The translations under genes and the position numbers were made by a program. A stretch of DNA of 64,000 bases, taken from assembly GCF_030272615.1 (NCBI RefSeq), contig NC_081411.1:153875971-153939970 (forward strand), in the 5' to 3' direction. The notes beneath the pieces were generated by a model. It was not told where the DNA came from and made no database searches. It saw only the letters and a list, made by a program, of their open reading frames with translations. The stretch comes from Cryptomeria japonica (Eukaryota > Streptophyta > Pinopsida > Cupressales > Cupressaceae). Shown here in pieces: positions 47,097 through 59,285 of the stretch. The number at the start of each line of letters is the position of its first letter. Position 1 is the stretch's first letter.

Positions 47097-47789
47097 AATA
47101 ATCATTATTTTCCTTTTCTTTAGATGCAGTATAATACTTGTTTAACTTTTTAATTTAAAATTTAGAAAGTAGCAGTTGTTAATCCCCAAGCTGGTAGTGC
47201 GGTAGATGTATAGATGAATGTTTAACAAAAAAATTAAATAATCATCCAACTCAGTACTGCAAGAGGGGAAAATATTAGGTAAAGAGTTTAAATAAGAAAA
47301 TAATACTATGTTCCCCAAAATCTGCTAGGCATTGAAATAAAGTACAAATCCAATAGGAGGAGTTTGGAGTGTATTGCATAGCGCTCAGAGTACATGTACA
47401 TTGTTCTGCAAAAAAAAATTGATAGGAAATTTGTGTAGCTTCTACTATTTCATATTGTAGATGGGCTTAAATTTGATGCTCGACATTGGTTGTTAAACAA
47501 CTTTTTCATAACAGTTATCCATTTCAAGTTGCCCTTTTAATAATAAGGGATACCTTGTTTTGAATTATGTGTACAACTTAATCAAAGGTTTAAGACATCA
47601 ATTACGCGAAATGGAATTCCCAACAGATTTCTTTCCTAATTTTTTAAACAAGTGCTTCATCCTTGTTTTATATTAGTCAATCAGCATGCCAAAGGTTTGA
47701 TTGAACACACTACCACTCAAATTGTGGTATATAACATGAAAGTTAGACGTCACCTTCTCAATCACATGACCTATCTCTAAGCAGTTAAT

Positions 47790-47951
47790 AGAGAGAGAGA
47801 GAGAGTGTGTGTGTGTGATATGTCTATATATATGTATGTATCTAATTTTTACAAATTTGGGTGACTTTTTGTATATATAGACATATATGTATGTGTCTAT
47901 ATGTGTATCTGTACCGACACATATACACACAGAGATACATGTGCGTACATG

Positions 47952-48026
<75 letters not shown>

Positions 48027-48027
48027 G

Positions 48028-48058
<31 letters not shown>

Positions 48059-48075
48059 CTGAATATAGATACAGT
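47790..48075. repeat. Microsatellite in duplication unit 1
   Basis: GA, GT, then TA/TATATG tracts. The open frames over it on both strands are repeat artefacts. Confidence 0.9.
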
Positions 48076-48859
48076 CATTTTTGAAAACCCCATATTCACA
48101 GACACACAGACTTTGTTGTTTCATTGATTCTTATTTATGTATGATCTAAATTGCTAATCTACTTATTCAATAATCATTATTTTCCTTTTCTTTAGATGCA
48201 GTATAATACTTGTTTAACTTTTTAATTTAAAATTTAGAAAGTAGCAGTTGTTAATCCCCAAGCTGGTAGTGGGGTAGATGTATAGATGAATGCTTAACAA
48301 AAAAATTAAATAATCATCCAACTCAGTACTGCAAGAGGGGAAAATATTAGGTAAAGAGTTTAAATAAGAAAATAATACTATGTTCCCCAAAATCTGCTAG
48401 GCATTGAAATAAAGTACAAATCCAATAGGAGGAGTTTGGAGTGTATTGCATAGCGCTCAGAGTACATGTACATTGTTCTGCAAAAAAAAATTGATAGGAA
48501 ATTTGTGTAGCTTCTACTATTTCATATTGTAGATGGGCTTAAATTTGATGCTCGACATTGGCTGTTAAACAACTTTTTCATAACAGTTATCCATTTCAAG
48601 TTGCCCTTTTAATAATAAGGGATACCTTATTTTGAATTATGTGTACAACTTAATCAAAGGTTTAAGACATCAATTACGCGAAATGGAATTCCCAACAGAT
48701 TTCTTTCCTAATTTTTTAAACAAGTGCTTCATCCTTGTTTTATATTAGTCAATCAGCATGCCAAAGGTTTGATTGAACACACTACCACTCAAATTGTGGT
48801 ATATAACATGAAAGTTAGACGTCACCTTCTCAATCACATGACCTATCTCTAAGCAGTTA

Positions 48860-49156
<297 letters not shown>

Positions 49157-49252
49157 TCATTTTTGAAAACCCCATATTCACAGACACACAGACTTTGTTG
49201 TTTCATTGATTCTTATTTATGTATGATCTAAATTGCTAATCTGCTTATTCAA

Positions 49253-49694
49253 TTTCTATTCTAAGATCTAAACCCTTTTAAACAAATAGCAAATTGCAAA
49301 AGAAAAAATATACCACGTAGTTCTCATTTGATATAAATAAAATGTGAAATGAAATATTGACTCATTGTTTTTAGGCCCAACTGACATATTTTGATAGACA
49401 AAAGGTGATTGAGTAGGGGATTAACTAAAAATTTAAAATTAAAATTATTCACCAATAATTCATATATTGCTAGTATGGAGCTTTAATATATTTATATATT
49501 GGTAAGTTTCAAATATATACTTACAATTTACTTTCACAACATACAAGTTTAAAAACTTACCTGGGATTTTTCTTGCATGTTCCACTTTGTCTCGCACTGA
49601 GTTTCACAAACTGGCACATAGAATATTGTATCTCAACCACCACGAACCCCTAAACATACACATTAATGGGTGTTAAAATATTGGACGTCAACCA
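49253..49694. other. No gene recognised
   Basis: AT-rich flank of element B with no motif. Confidence 0.4.
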
Positions 49695-50874
49695 TGTTGG
49701 CATTTTTTATGTTTATGTTGTGATTGTCATTGATGGACACACACTTGTATTGAGATCCCCTTTATTTGTATGAGCTAGAGCTCAACCGGTATTTGTTCCA
49801 ACCGGTATGTTGTATTCTAGTCTTTAGACTAATGATTTTGCAGAATGTGTTTCCCGCTCTGAAGCGGCATGTCGACCCAAGCGGTTCGTAGATCTCAACC
49901 GGTACAAGGGAGCAAAGAGGCACAACACATTCTTACCAGTCTTCAGTTTTGCCAAACCGGCAACCGGTATTTTGTATGAACCAGTAATACTCTGTGATGA
50001 GTTACCAACCGGCATTTTGTGATGAGTTACCAACCCACCGATTGATTGACAGTACCGACACATTGACGGTGCTATTTGTGTCGTGTTACTGAGTATGCCT
50101 AGATTCATTGAACCTAGGAAATTGTAAAGTGATCCTATTGAACCGACATGAAATCAAATTCCTTTAAAAGGACATCATGTCTAGGGTTTTTGTGGTTGTT
50201 GTTGTTGCTAAAAGGGTTAATGTCGTGCTAGGGTTTAAGGTGGATGTTGATTTGTTGTAAGAATGATCTTACCTGAAAAGATCAAACTATAACTGAGAGA
50301 GAGAGTTAGAGAAGATTGAAGTAATGCTGGAATGCATTAACTGTGATCAATATTGAATCTAACCAAGCAGTTTGTGCTATTAGACAGATCAAACACTTGT
50401 TGATTACTCACATCTTTGACAAGTCTGTAGCCCTTAACCGGGTAGGCCTCAAAGCCTTTGTAAAATCCTCTAACAAGATGGTTCACATCTGTGACTCTAA
50501 AATCCTCTAACAAGGTAGTCTTTAATCGAACTTATCTCCTAACAGAGATTGAGATTCCTAACAGGATCTGTTCTGGTGAAGAACATTGTAAGACCTTAAT
50601 TGGTCTGACCTTAACCAGTCTGGTTTCTATTCTGCAGATAGTGACTTGTGAGTTCCATCTCACCGTGGTTTTTCTCAGTTGGGTTTCCATGTCAAATATC
50701 TTGTGTTATGGTTGTATTGCTTTTGTGGGTGAATGCTTTATTTGCATTTTGGTTTGCATGTGTGATAACTGGTCTGTCTATTAAATTGTTCTACCAGTTT
50801 ATCTTCAGACTGTGTAAGTGTTTAAGTACAGAGTTTTTTGGCATACTAATTCACCCCCCTCTTAGTATTCATCA
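49695..50874 (+). repeat. Element B 5' LTR
   Basis: It starts TGTTGGCATTTTTTATG and ends near CTCTTAGTATTCATCA, just before the primer-binding site, about 1180 bp. It contains CCGTGGTTTTTCTC and CACCCCCCTCTTAGTA, shared with the solo LTRs at 32.2 and 43.8 kb. The end may be 3 bases earlier. Confidence 0.8.
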
Positions 50875-50876
50875 AT

Positions 50877-50888
50877 TGGTATCAGAGC
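50877..50888 (+). promoter_or_regulatory. Primer-binding site, initiator tRNA-Met
   Basis: TGGTATCAGAGC, the standard 12-base complement of the 3' end of plant initiator tRNA-Met, a few bases after the LTR end. Confidence 0.92.
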
Positions 50889-50924
50889 GAACCTTTCTAT
50901 AAGTTTAACCACTTGGAAAGAGAT

Positions 50925-52166
50925 ATGGGGGAATACACCATGAGGGAACTTACTCAACGGCTCACTCAGTCTGAGAAAGCCTATGATGATCTTATGGTCA
51001 AATACAAGGCATCTCAAGCAAAAAGGAGAGAACATGCAGAGAAGCTGATAGAGCTATCTGAAAGTAGTTCTGAAGATGAAGCTAACATGGAAGCCATGAT
51101 TGCAGAAGTAAACAAGCTAAATGATTCAAACTCCAATCTGAGAAAGGAGTTGGAAGGACTGACTATCCGGTTTAGTCAAGAGCTTGAGAACCGAAGGAAA
51201 GCTGAAGATCGGATAAAGGATAGAGATCATGAGATCTCCAAATTGAAACAAGAGATTAGTGCATTGACTACTCGCCTTCATGAGAGTAGGATGGAAAAGG
51301 AAGACATGCAAGGTGAACTGAACATAGCCATCTCTGAAAATGCAAGTCTAATGGAGACAAATACTGCTATTTCCAAAGAACTCTTTGAGTCAAAGGAAAT
51401 ACTTGCTAAGTTTGGCAAAAGTACTGTCAAGCTAGAGCAAAAGCTTGAGTCATCTAGACTGGCAAAGAATACCAATGGTCTTGGTTTCTCTGGACATGAG
51501 GAAGGAGAATCCTCAGCAACAAATGTTGAAGCATCAAAGAAGCAATCGGCACTCAAAGGAAAAGGTAAGCAAAAATTCAAAATTGTTTGCTTTAACTGTC
51601 TTAAAGAAGGACACACTGCCAATGTATGTAGGAGCAAAGCCTACAATAATTTTCCATATTTTATCAACAATGTACCTAGGTCCAATAAGTTCAATGGTCA
51701 TTGTTATGAATTTAACAAGTTTGGGCATAGAGCAACTGAATGCAGGTCCCAAGGAGCTGGTCCGGAATCTTTTGCAAATCGGAACCCCAACCAGTTCAAT
51801 GCCTACAATTATCAGTCAAGCAACAACGATTATCAACCGGCAACCGAATGGAGAGAAAATTGTTGGATTTGTCATGGACATGGACACACTGCGGCTACAT
51901 GCAGAAGGAAGAATAGAAATGTAAACAATGGACCTTGGAGAGCACCTGGATTGGTTTGCTATCACTGCAACAAACCAGGTCACATTGCAAGATTCTGCAG
52001 AAGCAAAAAGAGTATATCTAAAGATATACCGGTCACTCGGAAAGGAGAAGTTGATGTTGAAAAAGTTCAAGTAGACATGAACAAAACCTGGAGGAAGAAA
52101 CCAACAATGTTGGAAGAGGAACCGATTTCTACACCTAGTGTGGAAATATCAGAACCCGCAAACTAA
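50925..52166 (+). CDS. Element B Gag with zinc knuckles
   Basis: An intact 413-codon frame from the ATG at 50925; the frame is open a few codons further upstream without an ATG. Residues 1-190 are predicted coiled coil (heptad-like Glu, Lys, Leu; for example LTQRLTQSEKAYDDL and DRDHEISKLKQEISALTTRL). Four nucleic-acid-binding knuckles follow: CFNCLKEGHTANVC, CYEFNKFGHRATEC (second Cys replaced by Phe), CWICHGHGHTAATC and CYHCNKPGHIARFC. The last 60 residues are Lys- and Pro-rich. No Copia capsid (UBN2-type) domain is recognisable at the N-terminus, which is unusual. The protein would bind element RNA and assemble through the coiled coil. It starts 37 bases after the primer-binding site and is the best preserved retroelement frame in the window. 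Confidence 0.88.
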   Translation: MGEYTMRELTQRLTQSEKAYDDLMVKYKASQAKRREHAEKLIELSESSSEDEANMEAMIAEVNKLNDSNSNLRKELEGLTIRFSQELENRRKAEDRIKDRDHEISKLKQEISALTTRLHESRMEKEDMQGELNIAISENASLMETNTAISKELFESKEILAKFGKSTVKLEQKLESSRLAKNTNGLGFSGHEEGESSATNVEASKKQSALKGKGKQKFKIVCFNCLKEGHTANVCRSKAYNNFPYFINNVPRSNKFNGHCYEFNKFGHRATECRSQGAGPESFANRNPNQFNAYNYQSSNNDYQPATEWRENCWICHGHGHTAATCRRKNRNVNNGPWRAPGLVCYHCNKPGHIARFCRSKKSISKDIPVTRKGEVDVEKVQVDMNKTWRKKPTMLEEEPISTPSVEISEPAN

Positions 52167-52177
52167 GCTCCAAAGAA

Positions 52178-52195
52178 GCTTAGGGGGAGCAAATG
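52178..52195 (+). other. Purine-rich motif after gag
   Basis: AAGCTTAGGGGGAGCAAATG resembles the purine tract that precedes a 3' LTR or follows gag in plant Copia elements. No LTR follows it here. Confidence 0.4.
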
Positions 52196-52348
52196 ATGAA
52201 ATAATTGTGAACCCCCGGGTACACCGATAAAAGACCTTAACCGGTACATGATACTTGTCTCTTGGCAGAAGACCGGAAATGGTAAAAGAGGCAAATTAGG
52301 GTTTTCACCCTAATAATGGAGCATTAATGGCGGTAGGTGAGAGACATG

Positions 52349-52356
52349 TATAAAAG
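52349..52356 (+). promoter_or_regulatory. TATA-like site upstream of the second ORF
   Basis: TATAAAAG, about 240 bases before the ATG at 52588 and about 180 bases after the gag stop. A good position for a promoter of a separate transcript. No direct evidence of use. Confidence 0.45.
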
Positions 52357-52587
52357 CCTATTTCAAATCATTTCTCACTATCTGTTTTCGATCGAAGAAA
52401 AGGCGATTTGAGCTAAGATTTCAAGAAATTGATAAACCTTGAAGGAGATTCAAATCCAGTTTGCAAGCGGTAGTGGAGAACTCAAAGCGGTGATTTGGAA
52501 ACCAACGAAGAGTGAAGTGAAGCGGAATCAAGAAGCCCTAAATTCGCGTTGTAAAGGTATTTTTCGTGTTCTTGAAAATACTCAACA

Positions 52588-54040
52588 ATGGCTTCCGTAT
52601 CTCATACCAATTCTAGTACATCCATTGAGTTAGAAAGTTTTATTCAGAGGAAGTCCAAATATAATGCCTTATCACAAGTTCCAGCTGGAGTCATAGTTGA
52701 AGAAAGAATTTCTGATTATATTGATTGCAAAATAGAAGACCTAGGGTCTTTAGCTATTCACACCCAGTTAGGTCTATTTTGCGGCAAGGACAAAAAGATC
52801 AAACCGGAGTTTAGTATCCTAGAGAAGAAGAAACTCCATAATGCAGTATACTTTCTGGAAGATTTACGGAGGATCACATCAGGATCATTTTGAGCAAAGT
52901 CCACAGTGACAAGATGTACCTGGAGAGGACGCATGATATTACTCCTCAGGAAATTCATGTAGTCACCAGTTTCTGTAACACAGGGGAAGTGTCAGCCCTA
53001 AGAAAGGTAAGCAAAACCGAAATGGCCAAGCTCACCGGTTCAACAAGTGACTCACGGGGTATGACAGTTAATCCTATCAAGGATAATCTGGTGAAATACA
53101 CCTGCATGGTGATAGGCTACAGAACGTTTTCAGCCAGCAAGATTAATTTTGTATCTGCTGCAGTGGTAAATGCCGCTTACCGGATGATTAAAGAGGATGC
53201 ATCTTTTGACTTATGCACCGGTATGCAGAGGCAACTCTTGTTGAATCTAAAGGCAATCAAACAGGACAATGCACTAAGGTTTAAGTTTGGACAACTACTG
53301 ATAGGGTTGTTCTTCTATTTCCAAGGCTACTTTCCTGGAGTAGGAGATGTCCAGTGGTCTCCTGACCAACTGGTAACTAAGCAGATTAAGGAAAGCATAC
53401 AAGCCATTAGAACCGGTTACCTTGAAGTACTGAACAAATATTTCGATGAGTTGAGAAGAAAGATGAGTCAAAGGGTAAGAATCTCAGGTGATATAGTAAA
53501 GAAATACAAAGATGACATATGTTTCACCATTCAGGTGGACAAATGCTTAATGGAGGCTATTGAGCCTAGAATGGAGGAAGTAGAGCCAATGGGCTATGAA
53601 GTTATGTATGATATGCTGGAAGGGTATGCCTCAACCCTTATTGCCTCACCTCTTGATCCAAAGGCTAAAAGGACCATAACCTACTTGGAGAGAATTGCAC
53701 CGGCTGAAGAACCATCGGTTAAGAAAGGAAAAGAACCGGCAGCAAAGAAAGCCAAAGCAGTGCCTGCAGCATCCGCACTGGCTACCACTGCAACTCCAAG
53801 AGTGACCAAGTGGTCACCGACAAAGAAGCAACCAGAAGTAACACCAGCGAAAGTCTTTGAAAGAAAAAGGAAGATGAAGACAAATGAACCAGACTCCAAA
53901 GAAACTGAGTCTGATGAAAAGCCAAAGAAGGCTAGATAGACAAAGAAGATGAAGAAGAATGAACCGGCAGCATCCAGATCGGTAAATATTGACATCTCCT
54001 CATACAAACCTTTGACACATTTTCAAAGGACAATTAAGAA
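52588..54040 (+). pseudogene. Element B second ORF (unknown function)
   Basis: It starts ATG in a favourable AACAATGGC context and runs to 52893. It then continues in another frame to 53939 after what looks like a one-base loss at about 52890. A TAG at 53937 is followed by more in-frame sequence (KKMKKNEPAASRSVNIDISS) up to the element C insertion. The first 300 residues look globular and mostly helical (AAYRMIKEDASFDLCTGM, FKFGQLLIGLFFYFQGYFPG), then a Lys/Ala/Pro-rich basic tail with KKGKEPAAKKAKAVPAA and RKRKMK suggests nuclear or nucleic-acid contact. No enzyme motif is visible. It resembles in layout the second ORF of element A. Confidence 0.62.
54036..54040. repeat. Presumed left target-site duplication of element C
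   Basis: AAGAA precedes the TG of the LTR. The matching copy would lie beyond the window, so it is untested. Confidence 0.35.
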
Positions 54041-54821
54041 TGTAGACACCCAAAATTGTCTAGTCTAATTAAATAAATATTTTATTTATTTAATTATCTA
54101 AGCTTAATTCTTCTATTAATTAAATAAATCTTTATTTATTTAATTAATTCATTTATCCTCTTCTAGCCTTATTTCTCATTTAAATAAATACTTTTATTTA
54201 TTTAAATTATCCCTTTTTCCTAAATTAAATAAATATCTTATTTATTTAATTGATCTCACTCCTTCTATTAATTAAATAAATCTTTATTTATTTAATTCAT
54301 TCATTAGCCTTTTCTACCCATGACACATGTCATTCATCTCTTAATTCATACACTACCTAGCCCTTTCATTATTTTATTATTTCCTCTACCTACCCTCTAA
54401 TCATAGCCAACCTCCTTTTACACCTCTCAATCTTATCCCTCCATTTCATATAGTGTCTTCTATATAAGGAGATGCTTCCTTCATTATCAAAACCCCCCGT
54501 TGACTACTTGACTACACTACACTTTTGAACATAGGCGATCCTAATTGCAACCACATTTTCATTCTTTGTTGAGCTCTTGTGCACACATAAAATCTGAAAG
54601 CAAATATATCAAGCAAGATCAATGGAGATAGGAAGAATGGAGATCCAAACCCTATTGGACATGTGATGGTATAATCTTTGTGATTTCATTTGATTTGCAT
54701 TGTCTTAGGTAATCTTCATATGTTATGGTGGATCTTTGTTGTTGTTAGGCTAGGGTTTTGTGGTTGAATTCATTTAGTCTTTCAATATCGTTATTATTGT
54801 TATCCTTTTTCACCATATACA
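54041..54821 (+). repeat. Element C 5' LTR
   Basis: It starts TGTAGACACCC and ends TATACA, 781 bp. The first 260 bases are repeated AT palindromes of the TTAAATAAATATTTTATTTA kind. TATATAAG at 54461-54468 is a likely promoter TATA box. Confidence 0.72.
54461..54468 (+). promoter_or_regulatory. TATA box of element C LTR
   Basis: TATATAAG in the middle of the LTR, followed by GGAGATGCTTCC, a plausible start region. Confidence 0.5.
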
Positions 54822-54824
54822 TTT

Positions 54825-54842
54825 TGGCATGCTCGGTGGGAC
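54825..54842 (+). promoter_or_regulatory. Primer-binding site of element C
   Basis: TGGCATGCTCGGTGGGAC lies three bases after the LTR end. The position and TGG start fit a tRNA primer site. The tRNA species was not determined. Confidence 0.6.
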
Positions 54843-54899
54843 ATGTATTTTTGTTAGATATGTGTTTTTTGCAAATTTTTCTAACCCTATATTGTTGTT

Positions 54900-55830
54900 T
54901 TGTAAAACAATTTGGAGAATAATCTTGTGCAACTAGGGTTTTGGACACAAAATCAAGATCTTGGAGAGATTTGATCATATCTCACAAACGGCTTAGAAAT
55001 TTTGCACCAAATTTTTTTTACAGGTTGAAGAAAGTATTGAAAGCTCTCAATCCAAAATTCAAAATTTTTGGAGCACATTTTCGTTTTCTATGAATTCTTT
55101 ATGATCTTTCATAAAAAATTAATTTTGAGAGCAAATGAGAGAATTTTTTGGATTTTCTTACATTTTGGGAAATAACTCAGAATTATACACAAGATCTATT
55201 CTTTGTGATTTTAATTTTGATGCAAATTGTTTCCCTAAAAATCAGATCTTTAAAAATTAGGGTTTTTCCTTATTTTGATCAGATCTCACAAACACCTTTG
55301 AATTTTGGTGTAAAATTTTTTTTATAGGTCAGGAAAGTATCAGAAGGATTCACTAAAAATTTCAGATTTTTTGGATTACTTGTTCAATTTGTATGATTTT
55401 TTTATGATTTTTCATAAAAAATTATTTTGAGAGCAAATTAGCGAATTTTTTGGATTTTCTTACATTTTTGGAAATCTCTTAGAATTATACATAGGATATA
55501 TTCTTTTTTATTTTAAATTTGATGCAAAATCATTCCTCAAAAATCAGATCTTTGAAAATTAGGGTTTTGCATTATTTTACTCATATCTCACAAACTACTT
55601 AGATTTGTTGCAGAAATTTTTTTATTCAAGTTTGGAAGACCATCAGGACTCTCTAGTAAAAATTTTAGATTTTTTGGATCGATTTTACATTTTATATGAA
55701 TTTTTAATGATTTTTCATAAAAAATTAATTTTTGGAAGAAATTAGCAAATTTTTTGGATTTTCTTACATTTCTAGAAATCTCTTGAAATTTTACAGGTGG
55801 TATTTTTTTATGATAAATCATATCTTTGAA
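54900..55830 (+). repeat. Three-copy tandem repeat in the element C leader
   Basis: A unit of about 305 bp containing ATATCTCACAAAC, TTGGATTTTCTTACATTT and TTTCATAAAAAATTAATTTT recurs three times (about 54973, 55278 and 55580), with 15-20% divergence by eye. It is noncoding and lies between the primer-binding site and gag. Confidence 0.8.
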
Positions 55831-56089
55831 TTGGTCAACAAAATGCATTGTTGAAGGCCCCTATTTCACAAAGTCTTTTGGATCTAAAATTTACCTAACT
55901 TGTGTGCTTGCAAGAAGGGGTGATTATTTCAAACAATCCAAACTACTAATAAATCTTTGTTGCAAGTCCTTGGCAAGGGTTTTTGGATTTTTATTGTGTG
56001 CCTTGTTTTCATAGACTAGCAAACATTTCAATTGGTGCACTAAAATTGAATCATTGTCTTTTGTGTCTTGAGCAATAGGCTCTTTTTGT

Positions 56090-56650
56090 TTAATCTTTAG
56101 AGGGCCTATCTTCCCATGTGGTCATTAGGACTACTAGTGAGAAGAGAATGACCCAAGTGGTAGTGAGGGAAACCCACCTCTTCCGAACCACTATAAACAA
56201 CTGTATTCATGGTGAAAAATATGGATAACGTGTGCTGATTAGTTCATACTGACACTATGTCTCCCAATAAACCCGTTTGATCAAATTTATTTGATCAGTT
56301 GTAGGGCGTAACCCCTACCGGCTGGGAGCCTTCTGTATTTACAGAGCTGAAAGTGTCATATGTATGGCCACACGAGTGGATGCCCTTACTAGCACCTTTT
56401 TGTTTTAGAAGCCAAAATCCTTCTAGTTGTTGAGGTAGGAGGTCGGACCTCTGGTAGCGGTCCACACACATATGGTTCTTAGTAGAGATACAAAGTTTGC
56501 CACTAGGAGTTTTCATGGGCACTGATGCTTGGCTGACCCGAGAAGTGAGTGCCAAGGGTGGAGCCAGTGAGGTCAAGCATCTAAGTATCCGCTCTGAATA
56601 GTGTAGCCTCGAGGGTAAAACCTCATGTGGGATAAACAACTATTGTCTTG
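56090..56650 (+). other. GC-richer structured island in the element C leader
   Basis: This block stands out from the AT-rich leader by composition. It contains two adjacent perfect hairpins: TGATCAAAT/ATTTGATCA with a 2-base loop (56278-56297) and GTAGGG/CCCTAC with a 6-base loop (56301-56318). The minus-strand open frame at 56295-56639 has no motif and is probably incidental. A structured RNA role such as packaging or translation control is possible but unproven. Confidence 0.45.
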
Positions 56651-57381
56651 GCCAGCCATAATAATTGTGCTTGACTTATTTTAAACATTCAAAATATTCA
56701 AGACCAAACAGCAAAACATTGTGTCTTTTGTGTCTTCAAGTGTATGCAAAACATTTTTACATCAAACAACACACTTTTCTTGGAGTCATTTTGAGTCTAA
56801 ACACTTGCAAACATTGAGTCCTCATCAACATTGTGTCCTCTTGTCACGAAAAATAGTCAAACATTCAGATTTGGTCACAACCAACAACTTCACAAATTGG
56901 AAAAATTTTACAGTCTAGCAAACAAGAGCAATCAGTTTCGGAATTCTTGAGCTTCCTAGGTTGTTTCTCTAGGTTTTCATCTAGCATTCAACTTGTCTTT
57001 TGGTCTCACAAAGTCCATCATTGCTTTACATCTTGCATTAAATTTACATTTATCTAAACTTGAGTCAAAAGGTCACTTGCTTGTCCTCATCATACTTTGT
57101 CAACACACTACATACAACAACATTTTTCTAAGTGGTCCCTCATCAAGGTCTATCACCTTTGGGTCTCATTTGGTCTTACTTAGAGTCAAGGTCAACTTAC
57201 CTCATCAAGAGAAACTATCCTCTCTTTGGAAGTCACACCTACTCTACTACATACATACTTGATCTTACACTTTGGACATTGCAAGTAAACCTCAGATTCA
57301 TTTACATTCCATCCAACTCTTGGTCTTCCATACTCTTTCCATTTTCATCTAGTCTCACACATCTTGGTCAATACCTAGTTC

Positions 57382-59270
57382 ATGGTTGAAACCCATTCCC
57401 AAAAATCTAGGAGAGAAGCTAAAGAGGCTCAAGAGTCTGCAAACATGAGTTCCTATGAGTATGACAATGATATCTTTTTCAATTCTGATCATACTACATT
57501 ACCTGACATGGATGCCTATAGAAACATTCCAAATATTGAGAAAATGGACACTACAAACAACAATGATACACACAATGATGATATGGAGAGCTTTTCAGTA
57601 CATTCAGCAAATGTGGAAGAATCCATTATGGATCCCCGTTTCAATCGATTGGTTGAGGAAATAATGAGGAGGGATAGACAATGCTTCTTACAAATGATGG
57701 CACAAAGTGGAGTCAAGATACCTCATGATTTTGACATGTCTCAAATAATGGAAAATCAACCTTTGCAACAAACTCACTCCAACATGGATCAAAGGAGGCC
57801 TAATAGTGGAGGCAATAGAAGACCACATCTTGTGCCTGAATCACCATCATCTTTGTTTCAAAAACCAGAGGTCCCACATACACATGGTCAAGCATATGAT
57901 ACTCACCTTCGTAGACCATTATGGAAGTCTTATGCAGAGAAATATGCTCAATCACATATCAATGCTAAGGATCAATCACCAAAGCAATTGGATATTCAAA
58001 GGCATGCTCACAATTTAGACACAAGGAAACCCCGTGTCAAATTGGGGGGCAACACATTAGAACATGACATGTCTGTAAAGTATGGTATACATGGACAAAA
58101 TAGATATTTTGTTCCTCAACATGAATCTATACCAAGTGGTCCATATATGCAACATCACTATAGACCTCCTCCATATGAACATGTGTATGATCAATATCAT
58201 CCATATTCAAAGGCATGCTCACAATTTAGACACAAGGAAACCCCGTGTCAAATTTGGGGGCAACACATTAGAACATGACATGTCTGTAGAGTATGGTATA
58301 CATGGACAAAATAGATATTTTGTTCCTCAACATGAATCTATACCAAGTGGTCCATATATGCAACATCACTATAGACCTCCTCCATAGGAGCATGTGTATG
58401 CAACATGCTCCTCCTCCAATTGGTGCCTCAAGCATAGGGTATGGTCCAAGAAGTTGATCTCCACCTAAGAACAATTTGGAGCAACAAATTAGGGACTTAC
58501 AAAAGAAAATGGAGGACATAAATACACCGAAGCCAACATACACAATGAGAGACATATGTCCTTATCCATTTGACAAGAGAATTCCAATGCCTCCTTTTCC
58601 TACATACTTTGTGACACCTAAGTTTGATAAGTATAGAGGAAAAGGGGATCCTAAGGCACACATAAGACAGTTTTTCACAGCTTGTATTGAGGTAGCAGCA
58701 GAAGAGACATATTTGATGAGATTATTCCCACAAAGCCTAGGTGATCAAGCTATGGAATGGTTCTCCCAACTTTCACCTGGTATTAAGTCATGGGGTGACT
58801 TAGTAGAGGCATTTATTCAACATTTCTCCTACAACATAGAGACAGACATATCAATCACTACTTTGTGCAACACCAAGCAAAGGGATTGAGAATCTTTTGC
58901 ATCATTTTTACAAAGATGGAGGAATCTAGCCAGCAGATGCTCTTGTGAAATTCTACAAAAACAAATGGTAGAAATGTTCACCCAAAATGTTAACAAAGAC
59001 ATTGGTTATGACTTAAGAAAAGCTTGTTTGTCCACCTTTGAGGACATCATTGAAAAAGGCTTAGCGACAGAAAAGCTCCTAATTGAACAAGGAGTCATTA
59101 AGATATTCAAGGAAAACAAAGATGACTTTAAAGGAAAAGACAAGCCAAGATTTTGGAAAAAAAACAAGAACATAGTCAATGATGGTGTTGTTGATGCCAA
59201 TACAGTGCAACCCAAATTTTTTTTTTCCAGATCAAATCAGGTGAATACTCAAACAACTTCTAAATCATGA
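57382..59270 (+). pseudogene. Element C gag
   Basis: From the ATG at 57382 an N-terminal region rich in His, Asn, Asp and Met runs to 58278, where a 211-bp tandem duplication shifts the frame. The capsid-like domain follows at 58476-59270 (FDKYRGKGDPKAHIRQFFTA, MEWFSQLSPGIKSWGDLVEA, FIQHF, then SFLQRWRNLASR). A TGA at 58887 interrupts it. Its order and wording match Ty3-type plant Gag. The protein would form the element's particle shell. With the duplication and stops this copy cannot make it whole. Confidence 0.78.
57994..58390 (+). repeat. 211-bp tandem duplication in gag
   Basis: ATTCAAAGGCATGCTCACAA starts at 57994 and again at 58205; the second copy runs to about 58390. The period of 211 is not a multiple of three, so translation leaves the gag frame. 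The copies are almost identical. Confidence 0.92.
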
Positions 59271-59285
59271 AAGAAGTACACTCCA

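Larger units (their letters stand above)
49695..54040 (+). mobile_element. Element B: non-autonomous LTR retrotransposon, 3' end displaced
   Basis: An LTR (49695 to about 50874), an initiator-Met primer-binding site, an intact gag and a second ORF follow in order on the plus strand. No protease, reverse transcriptase or integrase is present between gag and the second ORF, which are only about 420 bp apart. The second ORF is cut at 54041 by the LTR of element C, so the 3' LTR, if it exists, lies beyond the window. The class matches TR-GAG elements with an added ORF. Confidence 0.8.

Noticed and set aside
56295-56639. 114-residue minus-strand frame in the element C leader
   Set aside because: No domain, opposite to the element and within a block better explained by RNA structure.
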